Source of the DNA: Dehalococcoidia bacterium
GTDB lineage: Bacteria > Chloroflexota > Dehalococcoidia > Dehalococcoidales > RBG-16-60-22
DNA: 17,581 bases
Assembly (NCBI GenBank): GCA_030615655.1
Contig: JAUWYU010000014.1
Span: forward strand, 1-17,581
Direction of reading: 5' to 3'
The translations under genes and the position numbers were made by a program. The notes beneath the pieces were generated by a model. It saw only the letters and a list, made by a program, of their open reading frames with translations. It ran no database searches and was not told the origin of the DNA. How positions within the stretch are numbered: the first letter of the stretch is position 1; the number at the start of each line of letters is the position of its first letter. This document shows, in pieces, positions 1 through 7,917 of the stretch.

Positions 1-1086
1 GGCGATGGTAGTGCCGCCAGAGATAGTATCCAGTCCGTAGCAGTTGCATAAATGGTTCGCCATGTTGATTGACTCTGTATTATTGTTGAGACACATCGTT
101 CCGAAAGCGGCCTGGGTTTCATATTCTACCCGGCGGGTGCCCGCGGGGTACCTGTACTCGCCTTTTCCCCCTTTAAGTCTGCCTTCACAACCTAACGGGC
201 AATGCCAGCAGCCTGTTCTCCTGTCAATGTTGGCGATGGCTGAATCACCGCTGAGGCCGGAGCTATCGGGGAAGTCAACAACGCCGATGCCGCCCCAGTT
301 TTTGACCGGTGTATTACCGGCAGGTGCAAAACCTTCAGCCACGTGAGAGGTACCATACTTGTGAAATCTCTCCAAAGTCTCCATTCCACCCCTGAAGTTC
401 TTCATCGCGGCTATATGTTCTCTTCTTAGTTTATTTGCCGCTTCGATATCGAATACAGGGATTTCCTGCTGCCCTCTTGCCGCCACCGCCTTGAGCTTTT
501 TAGAGCCCATCACCGCCCCCAGTCCCGAGCGTCCGGCAGCAGCCCCTCTTCTGGTGATAATGCAGGAAATGAGGCTAAGTTTCTCGCCGGGCGGGCCGAT
601 GCAGACACTCTCAACACCCTCACCCAGTTCAGAACGCAGCGTGTCCTCAGTTTCAAAGCAGTCCTTTCCCCACAAATGACCGGCGTCCCTTAACTCGGCT
701 TTCCCGTTGTCAAGAAATAGATAGACCGGCTTTTCCGCTATCCCGTTGAAGAAGACAGCGTCGTAGCCGGCAAACTTGAGGTGAGGACCGAAATTTCCTC
801 CCGAATTGGAATCCCCCCACCCGCCGGTGAGCGGCGATTTCGCCACTACTGCGTATCGGCCGGCAAAAGTGGCCGGAGTACCGGTGAGCGGGCCGGTAAC
901 CAGGCCGAGCGTATTCTCTGGTCCTAGTGGGTCTACCCCACCTTTCTGGCGGATATAAAGAATCCTGGCCCCGATGCCATAGCCCCCGATGAAGTCTCGA
1001 TAGAGGCTTTCCTCGGGTTTCTCCTCTCTGATTTCACCGGTGGAAAGGTTCACGAACAACAGCTTTCCCATGTACCCTCCAGCCAT
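1..1086 (-). CDS. Aldehyde ferredoxin oxidoreductase, AOR-1 (3' end outside window)
   Basis: This is a tungsten (or molybdenum) bis-pterin enzyme that oxidises aldehydes to carboxylic acids and reduces ferredoxin in the cytoplasm. The frame is open from the ATG at 1086 to the window edge, giving 362 residues of an expected 600 or so. The N-terminus has the family signature GGYGIGARIL at about 34-43 and GGWGDSNSGG at about 88-97. Three Fe4S4 ligands are seen as CWHCPLGC (C293, C296, C300); the fourth lies beyond the window. By hand count its first 70 residues match AOR-3 (11350-13191) at 63 positions, so the two are close paralogs. It is the last visible gene of the minus-strand operon that starts at 6855, 52 bases after the preceding gene. 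The physiological aldehyde is not readable. The family call is secure. Confidence 0.93.
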   Translation of the reverse strand, partial: MAGGYMGKLLFVNLSTGEIREEKPEESLYRDFIGGYGIGARILYIRQKGGVDPLGPENTLGLVTGPLTGTPATFAGRYAVVAKSPLTGGWGDSNSGGNFGPHLKFAGYDAVFFNGIAEKPVYLFLDNGKAELRDAGHLWGKDCFETEDTLRSELGEGVESVCIGPPGEKLSLISCIITRRGAAAGRSGLGAVMGSKKLKAVAARGQQEIPVFDIEAANKLRREHIAAMKNFRGGMETLERFHKYGTSHVAEGFAPAGNTPVKNWGGIGVVDFPDSSGLSGDSAIANIDRRTGCWHCPLGCEGRLKGGKGEYRYPAGTRRVEYETQAAFGTMCLNNNTESINMANHLCNCYGLDTISGGTTIA

Positions 1087-1138
1087 TTTACACTCCTTCC
1101 AAGCTACTCTTCTTAAGGGGATTTATTTCAGGAATAGT

Positions 1139-1831
1139 TTATTTTGTTATTGCATACATTTTCTTCATATTTCTCCTGGGTATCTGCAACCAATCGGAGT
1201 TCAGTTCATAGGCGAGAATTTCTTTAACGTAGCACGTTCTTGCGGTTGAGCCGGCCTGGAGGACGAGTGCCGTAGCCTGCCCGGCAAGACACAGTACCCT
1301 CTCCCCCTCGGGGATAAGGCCATGTTTTACGGCAAGCACCAGACATCCCACACAGACACGGAATCCCTGGCTTAATGTAAGAAAAAGGGACAAATCCACC
1401 CCGACATCCAGGCTTAAAGGGTCAATATGTGCCGGAAGCCAGGGAAGCAGCATGTCTCTGAGAAACTTCTGGTGGGGGTTCGGGGCCGCAGGTTCCCCGA
1501 GGTGTAAATCATCATTGAGATAACAGACTTTTATACCTTTTTTCTCGAGTTCCTCCCGGGTCGCGTCATCGATAGACACATTCCTTGCCCCGATGGTCCC
1601 CCCCTTTGGATTGGTTACCGCCGCAATATCAAGCTTGAGCTTGAGATTTTTGGTCGCTTCTAGAAATTTTCGCAGCGTGTACCCACTGGACCAGGCTATC
1701 ATCACATGATGTAATCCCAGGGTCTCTATCTTCCCGGTGACAAACTCTATCATCGTGTCGGTATTTGACCTGCGTGGTTTTTCGAAATAAATTATTTCTT
1801 TAATCTCTGTATTGTTGTCCTTTTTAGTCAT
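1139..1831 (-). CDS. Stand-alone pyruvate kinase C-terminal (alpha/beta) domain protein
   Basis: This 230-residue protein resembles the C-terminal alpha/beta domain of pyruvate kinase, without the catalytic TIM barrel. The typical opening is visible: YFEKP at 15-19, then NTDTMIEF at 23-30, and VMIAWSSGYT at 43-52 where this family usually has an (A/S)(S/T)SG loop. Such free-standing domains occur in archaea and anaerobic bacteria, and their role is unknown to me. In pyruvate kinase this domain binds allosteric effectors, so a ligand-sensing role is an inference. A redox role for its four cysteines (C104, C160, C163, C181) is speculative. An AGGAGG lies 8 bases before the ATG. It sits between the MmgE/PrpD gene (30-base gap) and AOR-1 and is probably cotranscribed with both. 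Confidence 0.75.
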   Translation of the reverse strand: MTKKDNNTEIKEIIYFEKPRRSNTDTMIEFVTGKIETLGLHHVMIAWSSGYTLRKFLEATKNLKLKLDIAAVTNPKGGTIGARNVSIDDATREELEKKGIKVCYLNDDLHLGEPAAPNPHQKFLRDMLLPWLPAHIDPLSLDVGVDLSLFLTLSQGFRVCVGCLVLAVKHGLIPEGERVLCLAGQATALVLQAGSTARTCYVKEILAYELNSDWLQIPRRNMKKMYAITK

Positions 1832-1861
1832 TATTTTTTTCCTCCTCTCGTGCTTGATATA

Positions 1862-3241
1862 TTATCCCAGCAGCCTGATTATCTCAGTCGCATCATCCAG
1901 TTTCTCAAGACCCGCGACCATTTCTATTACTTTATCAACCGTATCAACGGGTAGTGGCTTGACAGAGCAGGCAGCACACTCCCAGAATTTCGCGGTGCAA
2001 TCGGCAAATGTCATTGGTCTCTCAACACTACCCAGGCAGTGTTCTACCTCCTCGGTGTATTCCGTCCCGTCTTTCATCGTTATTATTACCCCACCCGGCC
2101 CGACACCATGCCGGTTCATGGCAGGGTCAAGTTTAGCAGTTACCTTTTGGGCAACTCTTAGTATGTCCTGCCTTTTGATAGCTTCATCGGTAAAGTCGTC
2201 CACGGTGACTTTGCCCTTCACAATCGCTGTAGCCACTACCCAGGGTACGCTGAACTGGGCATCAATAATAGTCCGTGGGACGCACTTTACCTCCGGGGGC
2301 TGAGATAAACCGTATACTGAATCTCCGCCATAGACTGTTATATCCCGTATCTGGTCGGGAATAATATCGTGTCGGGATATCAAAGCGAGTGCTGCATCGA
2401 TGCAAGTATGAGTGAGCCCGCAGCAAGGATATGGCTTATCCCCTATGTTTACTCCCTCAAATCTTTTCCCCAGATCCGCGGTTAGTATTTTAACGTCGTA
2501 ATCTCCTCCCATGTATACGTTAAACAGCCCTGTTCTCCCTTCAAGAGAGTCCCTTTCACCCGTAATACCCCTCTCGGCCATCAGGGCGGCCGTGATGCCA
2601 GCCTTAGCTGCCAGTCCCGGACCCATCCTTTTAGCCAATGCGCCATCACCCACGCCGGAACCGGCGCCACCGCATTGATGGTAGGCGAGACCCAGGGCGT
2701 TAATCATTTTCTCTTCGTCAAGAGCCATTACCCTCCCGGCCATGGCGGCGGCGCCCAAGAAGCCAAACAGGGTTGTAGGGTGCCAGCCGGAGCCGAGAGC
2801 ACTGGTTCCTGGTCGGCTCGCCAATCCCAGCCTGGCCAGGAAATCACCTCCCAGGGCGATAGCCGTGATTAATTCCTTACCGCTTGCTTTTCCCATACGC
2901 TCGGCCACCGCAAAACAGGTTGACACGGCTACACACCCTATATGAACCAGGGCCACCTGATGACCGTCGTCATAGTCCAGGGCATGTATCATCGTGCCAT
3001 TGACCTGAGCCGCATTGGGGGCCGGGCACTTAATCCCATAGGCGATGATAGTGCTTTGCTCACTGCCTCCCCACTCCTTAACCATATCGACCAGTTCCCC
3101 GACGCCGGCCTTTGATGAACCGCCCAGGGCTGTAGCCAGGCTGTCCAATACCTCCTTCTTGGCCGCCTCCACGGCCGCACCGGGGATATCCTCATACCTG
3201 GTACTGGTAAAGTTTTTAACGAAGTCAAATATTACAGCCAT
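1862..3241 (-). CDS. MmgE/PrpD family dehydratase-type protein
   Basis: This 459-residue protein has the usual full length of the MmgE/PrpD family, which includes 2-methylcitrate dehydratase (PrpD) and cis-aconitate decarboxylase. Family motifs are NGTMIHALDYDDGH (81-94), with Asp and His residues where the active site is expected, GWHPTTLFG (152-160), and KPYPCCGLTH (269-278), whose Lys and terminal His match conserved active-site positions of the decarboxylase branch. No PrpB or PrpC homolog is visible nearby, so a methylcitrate cycle is not supported. Dehydration or decarboxylation of another hydroxy or tricarboxylic acid is more likely. A GAGGAG lies about 10 bases before the ATG. It is in the minus-strand operon, 55 bases after the SDR gene. 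The substrate is unknown. Confidence 0.88.
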   Translation of the reverse strand: MAVIFDFVKNFTSTRYEDIPGAAVEAAKKEVLDSLATALGGSSKAGVGELVDMVKEWGGSEQSTIIAYGIKCPAPNAAQVNGTMIHALDYDDGHQVALVHIGCVAVSTCFAVAERMGKASGKELITAIALGGDFLARLGLASRPGTSALGSGWHPTTLFGFLGAAAMAGRVMALDEEKMINALGLAYHQCGGAGSGVGDGALAKRMGPGLAAKAGITAALMAERGITGERDSLEGRTGLFNVYMGGDYDVKILTADLGKRFEGVNIGDKPYPCCGLTHTCIDAALALISRHDIIPDQIRDITVYGGDSVYGLSQPPEVKCVPRTIIDAQFSVPWVVATAIVKGKVTVDDFTDEAIKRQDILRVAQKVTAKLDPAMNRHGVGPGGVIITMKDGTEYTEEVEHCLGSVERPMTFADCTAKFWECAACSVKPLPVDTVDKVIEMVAGLEKLDDATEIIRLLG

Positions 3242-3296
3242 ATTCTTATGTCTCCTCTTTTTTCAGGCAGCCGGAATAACGGCTAATCGATATATT

Positions 3297-4133
3297 TTAG
3301 GTGACGCCGCCACCGAGTGCTACTACCTCACCGGTTATGTAGGTTGAAAGGTCAGAGACCAGGAAAAATGCCAGGTCAGCAGCCTCCTCAGGCGTGCCGA
3401 GCCGCCCCCAGGGTATATGTGTGGATAACGCCTTGTGGTCCCTCTTTCTGGCTTCTTCCCAAGTAATGCCCTCAGCCTCGGCCATTTTAGTAAAGGAATC
3501 GTCTCTCAGGTTCGTTACTATCATGCCCGGGTTAATGCCGTTGACATTTATTTTATACTTCGCCAGCTCCAGGGCCAGGCTTTTCGTCAGCCCGATGGTA
3601 CCATATTTGGCGGCGGAATAAGCGGCGCTTCCCGGTACGCCATGCGTTCCCGCCAGTGAGCAGAAAATAACAATCCTGCCGCCTTCTCCCCTGGCTATCA
3701 TACCCCTGGCTACCGCCTTGGTAATCAGAAAGGAGCCGACTAAATCTACATCAATAATAGCCCTTATATCTTTCTCCGAAAGGTCAACGACAGGAACCCC
3801 CACCGGTCCGCGAATGGCGGCAGCGTGCACCAGTATATCTATTTTCCCGAATTTTTTCAGGGTTTTATCTACGGCTGCGTCAATTTCTTGACTGACGCTG
3901 ATATCCATGGTCACTGCCAGGGCTTTCCTGCCCGTTGCTTCGATTTCCGCGACGATGGTGTCCAGACCGCCCCACCCCTCGTCCCCGGGGAAAAGGCTTT
4001 GAGGCGCGGCAATTTTATCGGTAACGACAACAGCAGCTCCTTCTTTGGCCAGTCGCACGGCAATAGCATGTCCCATGCCCCTCTTACTTGCTGCGCCGGT
4101 AACCATGGCGACTTTTCCTTTTAAGCTACTCAT
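3297..4133 (-). CDS. Short-chain dehydrogenase/reductase (SDR), FabG-like
   Basis: This is a 278-residue classical SDR, predicted to oxidise or reduce a hydroxy/keto group with NAD(P)H. The Rossmann motif is an extended glycine loop, TGAASKRGMGHA (12-23). The catalytic set is S159, Y172 and K176 (YSAAK). The C-terminus ends in ITGEVVALGGG, typical of the FabG-like group. Two details are odd. The usual NNAG stretch after strand 4 reads HAAA (103-106), so the Asn that normally completes the tetrad region is replaced by His. There is also an insert of about 15 residues after the second strand (about 42-58). A GAGGAG lies 12 bases before the ATG. It lies between the aldolase and MmgE/PrpD genes and probably processes a hydroxy acid of the same pathway. 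Confidence 0.88.
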   Translation of the reverse strand: MSSLKGKVAMVTGAASKRGMGHAIAVRLAKEGAAVVVTDKIAAPQSLFPGDEGWGGLDTIVAEIEATGRKALAVTMDISVSQEIDAAVDKTLKKFGKIDILVHAAAIRGPVGVPVVDLSEKDIRAIIDVDLVGSFLITKAVARGMIARGEGGRIVIFCSLAGTHGVPGSAAYSAAKYGTIGLTKSLALELAKYKINVNGINPGMIVTNLRDDSFTKMAEAEGITWEEARKRDHKALSTHIPWGRLGTPEEAADLAFFLVSDLSTYITGEVVALGGGVT

Positions 4134-4187
4134 AGCGCGTTTTATCTCCTCGAATTATTTTTTAACCGCTCGTTACGATTAAGGCTC

Positions 4188-4979
4188 CTATCCCTTTACT
4201 GCCCGGACAATATCCCGGAAGAGATTATAGAAAAGCAGCTGGTCTACAGAATACAACAATATTTTAGTACCCCTAGCTATCGTCTCCTTCGCTCCCTCGG
4301 GAGAAAACGCCATGTCCATTATGGGGATACCCGTCTTCTTTGAGAGCGCCGCAACCTTGGCGGCGGCCTCTTTAATGTAAGGATGCTGTCTATCTGCCTT
4401 CTGTCCCGGCTTTCTCAGCGAGAATCTCAGGTCTCCCATTCCCGTACCGATGGCATCCACGCCCGGTTTCAAAAGAGTAAAAATTTGCTCCGCGTTTTCA
4501 AAGCCGCTCTTATCTTCGAGCAGGGGAATAATCATATTGTTCTGGTTAGAATATTCTATATATTCCTCATACCCGTCATCCGAGTAGTTCGCGGCGCGTA
4601 CCAAGGGACAGACCCCGCATCTACCTTCGGGGCCGTAGCGGAGGGCATCGATTGTTTTCTGAACATCCTCAGGGGTTTTCACGCGAGGGACGACTACGCC
4701 CTGGGCTCCGGCTTCCTGGGCGTGCCGGATAAGACCGGGGTCGTTCTCAGTTACCCTTACCAGAGTGGTTATCCCCGCAGCATCGGCAGCGCGGATGCAG
4801 TGCTCCATGGTCTCGCGATTTAGCCGGGTGTGCTCCATATCCAGCATGCAGAAATCGAATCCGGTGTAAGCTAGAATTTCGATTATGCTTGGATTACCCG
4901 TGTTAATCTCCATGCCCAGTGGAATTTCACCCTTTTTCAGAGCTTCAAGGATGCGGTTCTTTTTCGGTCTGAAATTCAT
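4188..4979 (-). CDS. HpcH/HpaI family aldolase/lyase
   Basis: This 263-residue TIM-barrel protein belongs to the HpcH/HpaI (2,4-dihydroxyhept-2-enedioate aldolase) group. These are class II, metal-dependent enzymes that cleave 2-keto-4-hydroxy acids to pyruvate (or a relative) plus an aldehyde. Expected functional residues can be placed: H50 in LDMEH, R75 in LVRV, the metal ligands E155 in PLLED and D183 in GMGD, and the phosphate-loop-like stretch GPEGRCGV (116-123). It starts 28 bases after the AOR-2 stop codon. An aldolase next to an AOR suggests that the released aldehyde is oxidised by the AOR, which is inference. A GGAAGGTG lies just before the ATG. Macrophomate synthase-like or citrate-lyase-like activity in the same superfamily cannot be excluded. 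Confidence 0.87.
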   Translation of the reverse strand: MNFRPKKNRILEALKKGEIPLGMEINTGNPSIIEILAYTGFDFCMLDMEHTRLNRETMEHCIRAADAAGITTLVRVTENDPGLIRHAQEAGAQGVVVPRVKTPEDVQKTIDALRYGPEGRCGVCPLVRAANYSDDGYEEYIEYSNQNNMIIPLLEDKSGFENAEQIFTLLKPGVDAIGTGMGDLRFSLRKPGQKADRQHPYIKEAAAKVAALSKKTGIPIMDMAFSPEGAKETIARGTKILLYSVDQLLFYNLFRDIVRAVKG

Positions 4980-5007
4980 CTCACACCTTCCCCTTTCTTC
5001 CAGGCTA

Positions 5008-6855
5008 CTAATGTTGCCAGAGTTCTTGAGCTACATCGTCCAACCCCAGTTCTTTCAGTTTCTTTTCACTGGGCCTGGCTGTTTTAAGGTCCCAGTCCAT
5101 TGCAGCCACATACTCTTTAACGAGCGTATCTGCGTCCACGGTAATTCCGGCCAGAGGTCCTTCTTTATGCGGTGGTTTACCGAGTATCCTGTCGGGGACT
5201 TCGTACTGTAGCTGATTTATCCCTTCGCGGATATTGAAGGCCTGCCGGACATTCTCGATTCTCTCTCCGGCTACCAGCAGCTCATCGAGGGTTATATCCC
5301 ATCCGGTAATCGCTCTCATGAACTCCGCGATGACTTGATAGCCTGGCAGGGCGCCCACCACGAAGAGACACATACCGGTACACATCACAACATGCTGCTG
5401 GCAGGTACCTATTCTGTGTGCCTGACCTCTGCCGCTAAACGACCCCCGGTCATATTCGGGCATCAATTCCTGGCTGAATCCCTCCGAGCCCTGAGTGTGG
5501 CGACCCGGGGTGGCATTGGCGATATAAGTCGCCGGCCAGTGAAACCCGGCAACCGGACTGTGCCCCGGGACCTCCTGCCCATGAATATGGATGGCATATT
5601 TATCGGCGCCCTTGCCTATCTTCTGCGCGGCTATTTTCACGCCGTCGGCTAATATATCACCGAAACCCTCTCTCCTGGCCATTTTTCCCATCATGGCAAC
5701 CAGTGATTTATGATTTCCCCAGGTCATTTCAATACCATCGGTATCTGCCTTGTTAATAAGCCCTTTCTCAAAACATTCCATGGCAAAAGCCATGATTGCC
5801 CCTGCGGAGATAGTATCAATCCCGTAGCGATTACAAATATCGTTTGCCTTAATTATTGATTCAATATTATCATTAAGACAATTGGTTCCGAGCATGGCGA
5901 TTGTCTCATATTCGGGTCTGTAGGAGCCTGCCTCGTATTTATACTCTCCGGTCCCCTCTTTCATAATTGCTTCACAACCGACGGGACATTGAAAACAGGC
6001 GGTCGGCTTCAACTTGCGAGTGTCCAAGGGATTGGCTCCAATGGGGTTGGCATCGGGGAAATCATTTAACGCCACCCCTCCCCAGTTTTTTACGGGCGTA
6101 TCCCCGCTTTCAGCCGACCGGACGGTCACGAATGACGTGCCGAATTTCCTTATCCAATCAATATGCCCCCCCAGTTGACCCAGGTACTTTGTTCTTAATT
6201 CCTTCACGCCTTTTGCATCGGCAACAGGTACTGCCATTTTACCTTTCACGGCCACTGCCTTGAGCCTTTTTGAGCCCATAACGGCCCCCAAACCAGAGCG
6301 AGCCGCGGCGCTGCCTTTGTTGTGCATAATACAGGATACACGGGAGAGCTTTTCTCCCGCTGGCCCGATGCAGGCCGCAGCGACATCCTTGCCCAGTTCG
6401 GCTTTCAGTATATCCTCGGTTTCGTAGGTATCCTTGCCCCAGAGATGTGCGGCGTCTCTCAACTCTGCTTTGCCGTTATCAATAAGGAGGTAAACCGGCT
6501 TTTCAGATATGCCCGTGAAAAGTACGCCGTCGTAACCGGAGAATTTCAGGTAAGCACCGAAATAACCGCCCGAATTGGCATCACCCCAGCCCCCCGTCAG
6601 CGGCGACTTTCCTGCCACGGTGAATCTCGTACCTGAAATCGCGTTGGTACCGGTAAACGGGCCGGTTAGAATGCCTAAGATGTTCTCCGGGCCTAACGGG
6701 TCGACACCGGCCTTCTGCCGGCTGAAGATAATCCTGGCGCCGATGCCGTAACCGCCGATAAAATCGCGGCATAATTTTTCGTCAAGTACCTCATCTTTCA
6801 GCTCATTTCTGGATAAATCCACCCGCAGTATTTTACCCATGTAACCTCTGGTCAT
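5008..6855 (-). CDS. Aldehyde ferredoxin oxidoreductase, AOR-2
   Basis: This is a complete AOR of 615 residues with two bound pterins, a tungsten (or molybdenum) centre and one Fe4S4 cluster, using ferredoxin as acceptor. I chose the ATG at 6855 because it is preceded by AGGAGG with good spacing and gives MTRGYMGKIL, matching the starts of the two paralogs. An upstream in-frame ATG at 6960 would add 35 unrelated residues across the promoter. Cluster ligands are C287, C290 and C294 (CFQCPVGC) with C496 in GMCLF as the fourth. GGWGDANSGG lies at 88-97. By hand count its first 70 residues share 46 with AOR-3, so it is the more divergent of the three paralogs. It is the first gene of the minus-strand operon and is followed closely by the aldolase. 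Confidence 0.95.
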   Translation of the reverse strand: MTRGYMGKILRVDLSRNELKDEVLDEKLCRDFIGGYGIGARIIFSRQKAGVDPLGPENILGILTGPFTGTNAISGTRFTVAGKSPLTGGWGDANSGGYFGAYLKFSGYDGVLFTGISEKPVYLLIDNGKAELRDAAHLWGKDTYETEDILKAELGKDVAAACIGPAGEKLSRVSCIMHNKGSAAARSGLGAVMGSKRLKAVAVKGKMAVPVADAKGVKELRTKYLGQLGGHIDWIRKFGTSFVTVRSAESGDTPVKNWGGVALNDFPDANPIGANPLDTRKLKPTACFQCPVGCEAIMKEGTGEYKYEAGSYRPEYETIAMLGTNCLNDNIESIIKANDICNRYGIDTISAGAIMAFAMECFEKGLINKADTDGIEMTWGNHKSLVAMMGKMARREGFGDILADGVKIAAQKIGKGADKYAIHIHGQEVPGHSPVAGFHWPATYIANATPGRHTQGSEGFSQELMPEYDRGSFSGRGQAHRIGTCQQHVVMCTGMCLFVVGALPGYQVIAEFMRAITGWDITLDELLVAGERIENVRQAFNIREGINQLQYEVPDRILGKPPHKEGPLAGITVDADTLVKEYVAAMDWDLKTARPSEKKLKELGLDDVAQELWQH

Positions 6856-6922
6856 GCTTTCCTCCTCGGTGTGTCGCTTATTCCCGGTGACGATGGTGGT
6901 GCAAAACAATGGCTGTCCAGTT

Positions 6923-6951
6923 ATTATACAATATTGCCGTATTTTAGATAA
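6923..6951 (-). promoter_or_regulatory. Candidate promoter of the AOR-2 operon
   Basis: On the minus strand a perfect -10 box TATAAT (6923-6928) lies about 68 bases upstream of the AOR-2 start. The hexamer 17 bases further upstream is TTATCT (6946-6951), a poor -35 box with only three matches to TTGACA. A weak or activator-dependent sigma-70 promoter fits. It sits back to back with the plus-strand promoter at 6967-6996. Confidence 0.45.
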
Positions 6952-6966
6952 TGTCTGCAACTTTAA

Positions 6967-6996
6967 TTGTCATCAGGCAGTACAATCGGTTATATT
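6967..6996 (+). promoter_or_regulatory. Candidate sigma-70 promoter of the SDR/selenoprotein operon
   Basis: TTGTCA (6967-6972) and TATATT (6991-6996), each five of six matches to consensus, are separated by 18 bases. They lie about 62 bases upstream of the GTG start of the SDR gene at 7059. It is divergent from the AOR-2 operon promoter, so both could share a regulator binding between them. Confidence 0.5.
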
Positions 6997-7058
6997 GGGA
7001 CTTGAATACTTATATACGTCGCAATATGTGTACCGGAGAAAGCTAAAGGAGGCGGAAA

Positions 7059-7859
7059 GTGTTACTTGAGAATAGAGTCGCTATTATTACCGGAGGTGCC
7101 AAAGGAATTGGGCGAGGTATTGCCATTAAGTTTGCCGAGGAGGGTTGTGACGTCGTCGTCAATGCCCTGCACATCGAAGGCGCCCGGAAAGTTGCGGATG
7201 AGGTCAGGGCTCTGGGGCGTAAGTCCCTGGCGATTAAGGCCGATGTCTCAAATAGCGCCGAGGTAAACGATATGGTAGCCCAGACTATCAAAAAATTCGG
7301 CAAAATTGATATCCTGGTAAATAATGCGGGCGGGATTTCTTTAGCGAAAGGCGGGGCTATCGATGATGTAACCGAAGAGGATTGGGATAGGATTGTCGGC
7401 ATTAACCTGAAAGGCCAGTTTTTATGTTGCCGGGCAGTTGTGCCCTATATGAAAGAAAATAAATACGGCAAGATTATCAATGTCTCTTCTATGGGTGCAG
7501 TCCATCCACCCGCACCCATCGTTCATTACCATTCGGCTAAAGGAGGAGTCCTTTCGTTAACGAGTAACCTGGCTTTTGAACTGGCTCGCTCAAATATTAC
7601 TGTGAATGCTATTCTGCCGGGGCCGATACGTTCAGAATTTTTTAACGAGATGCTGAAGGGAACGTCAGAGAAAGAAGCAGAAGCCTTTTTCGTCAAGTTG
7701 GGCAAGAGGGTCCCAATGCAGAGAATGGGTACACCGGAGGATATCGCAGGAGTGGCTCTATTTCTGGCATCTGAGCTTTCATCTTATGTTACCGGTGAAT
7801 CGATAAACGTCGGCGGAGGATTACCTTTGCCGCCACCTGATATCAACAATACTACATAG
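7059..7859 (+). CDS. Short-chain dehydrogenase/reductase (SDR), FabG-like
   Basis: This 266-residue classical SDR has a complete motif set: TGGAKGIG (11-18) for the dinucleotide, NNAG (88-91), the S143/S144 pair, and Y157/K161 (YHSAK). PGPI (187-190) follows the active site as usual. The C-terminus ends in VTGESINVGGG plus a proline-rich tail. The start is GTG at 7059, chosen because AAAGGAGG lies 6 bases upstream and no better ATG is present. It differs clearly from the SDR at 3297-4133, which has HAAA instead of NNAG and a longer N-terminal half. It is the first gene of the plus-strand unit that contains the selenoprotein, with a 58-base gap. The substrate is unknown; oxidation of a secondary alcohol is the generic expectation. 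Confidence 0.9.
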   Translation: MLLENRVAIITGGAKGIGRGIAIKFAEEGCDVVVNALHIEGARKVADEVRALGRKSLAIKADVSNSAEVNDMVAQTIKKFGKIDILVNNAGGISLAKGGAIDDVTEEDWDRIVGINLKGQFLCCRAVVPYMKENKYGKIINVSSMGAVHPPAPIVHYHSAKGGVLSLTSNLAFELARSNITVNAILPGPIRSEFFNEMLKGTSEKEAEAFFVKLGKRVPMQRMGTPEDIAGVALFLASELSSYVTGESINVGGGLPLPPPDINNTT

Positions 7860-7917
7860 TTGGAGACGCCACGCGATGGTCTTTCAGGACGCTGACAATA
7901 AAGAAAGGAGCAAAAAA

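Noticed and set aside
1812..2303. 163-codon plus-strand frame opposite MmgE/PrpD
   Set aside because: It is a Ser/Thr-rich hydrophobic antisense shadow of a well-supported gene, without a ribosome binding site.
6856..6960. N-terminal extension of AOR-2 from ATG 6960
   Set aside because: The added 35 residues do not resemble AOR, they cover the promoter, and AGGAGG precedes the ATG at 6855.
7876..7917. Earlier in-frame ATG at 7876 as selenoprotein start
   Set aside because: It would add 14 poorly ordered residues. The ATG at 7918 has AAGGAG at ideal spacing and starts near the expected N-terminus of the domain.
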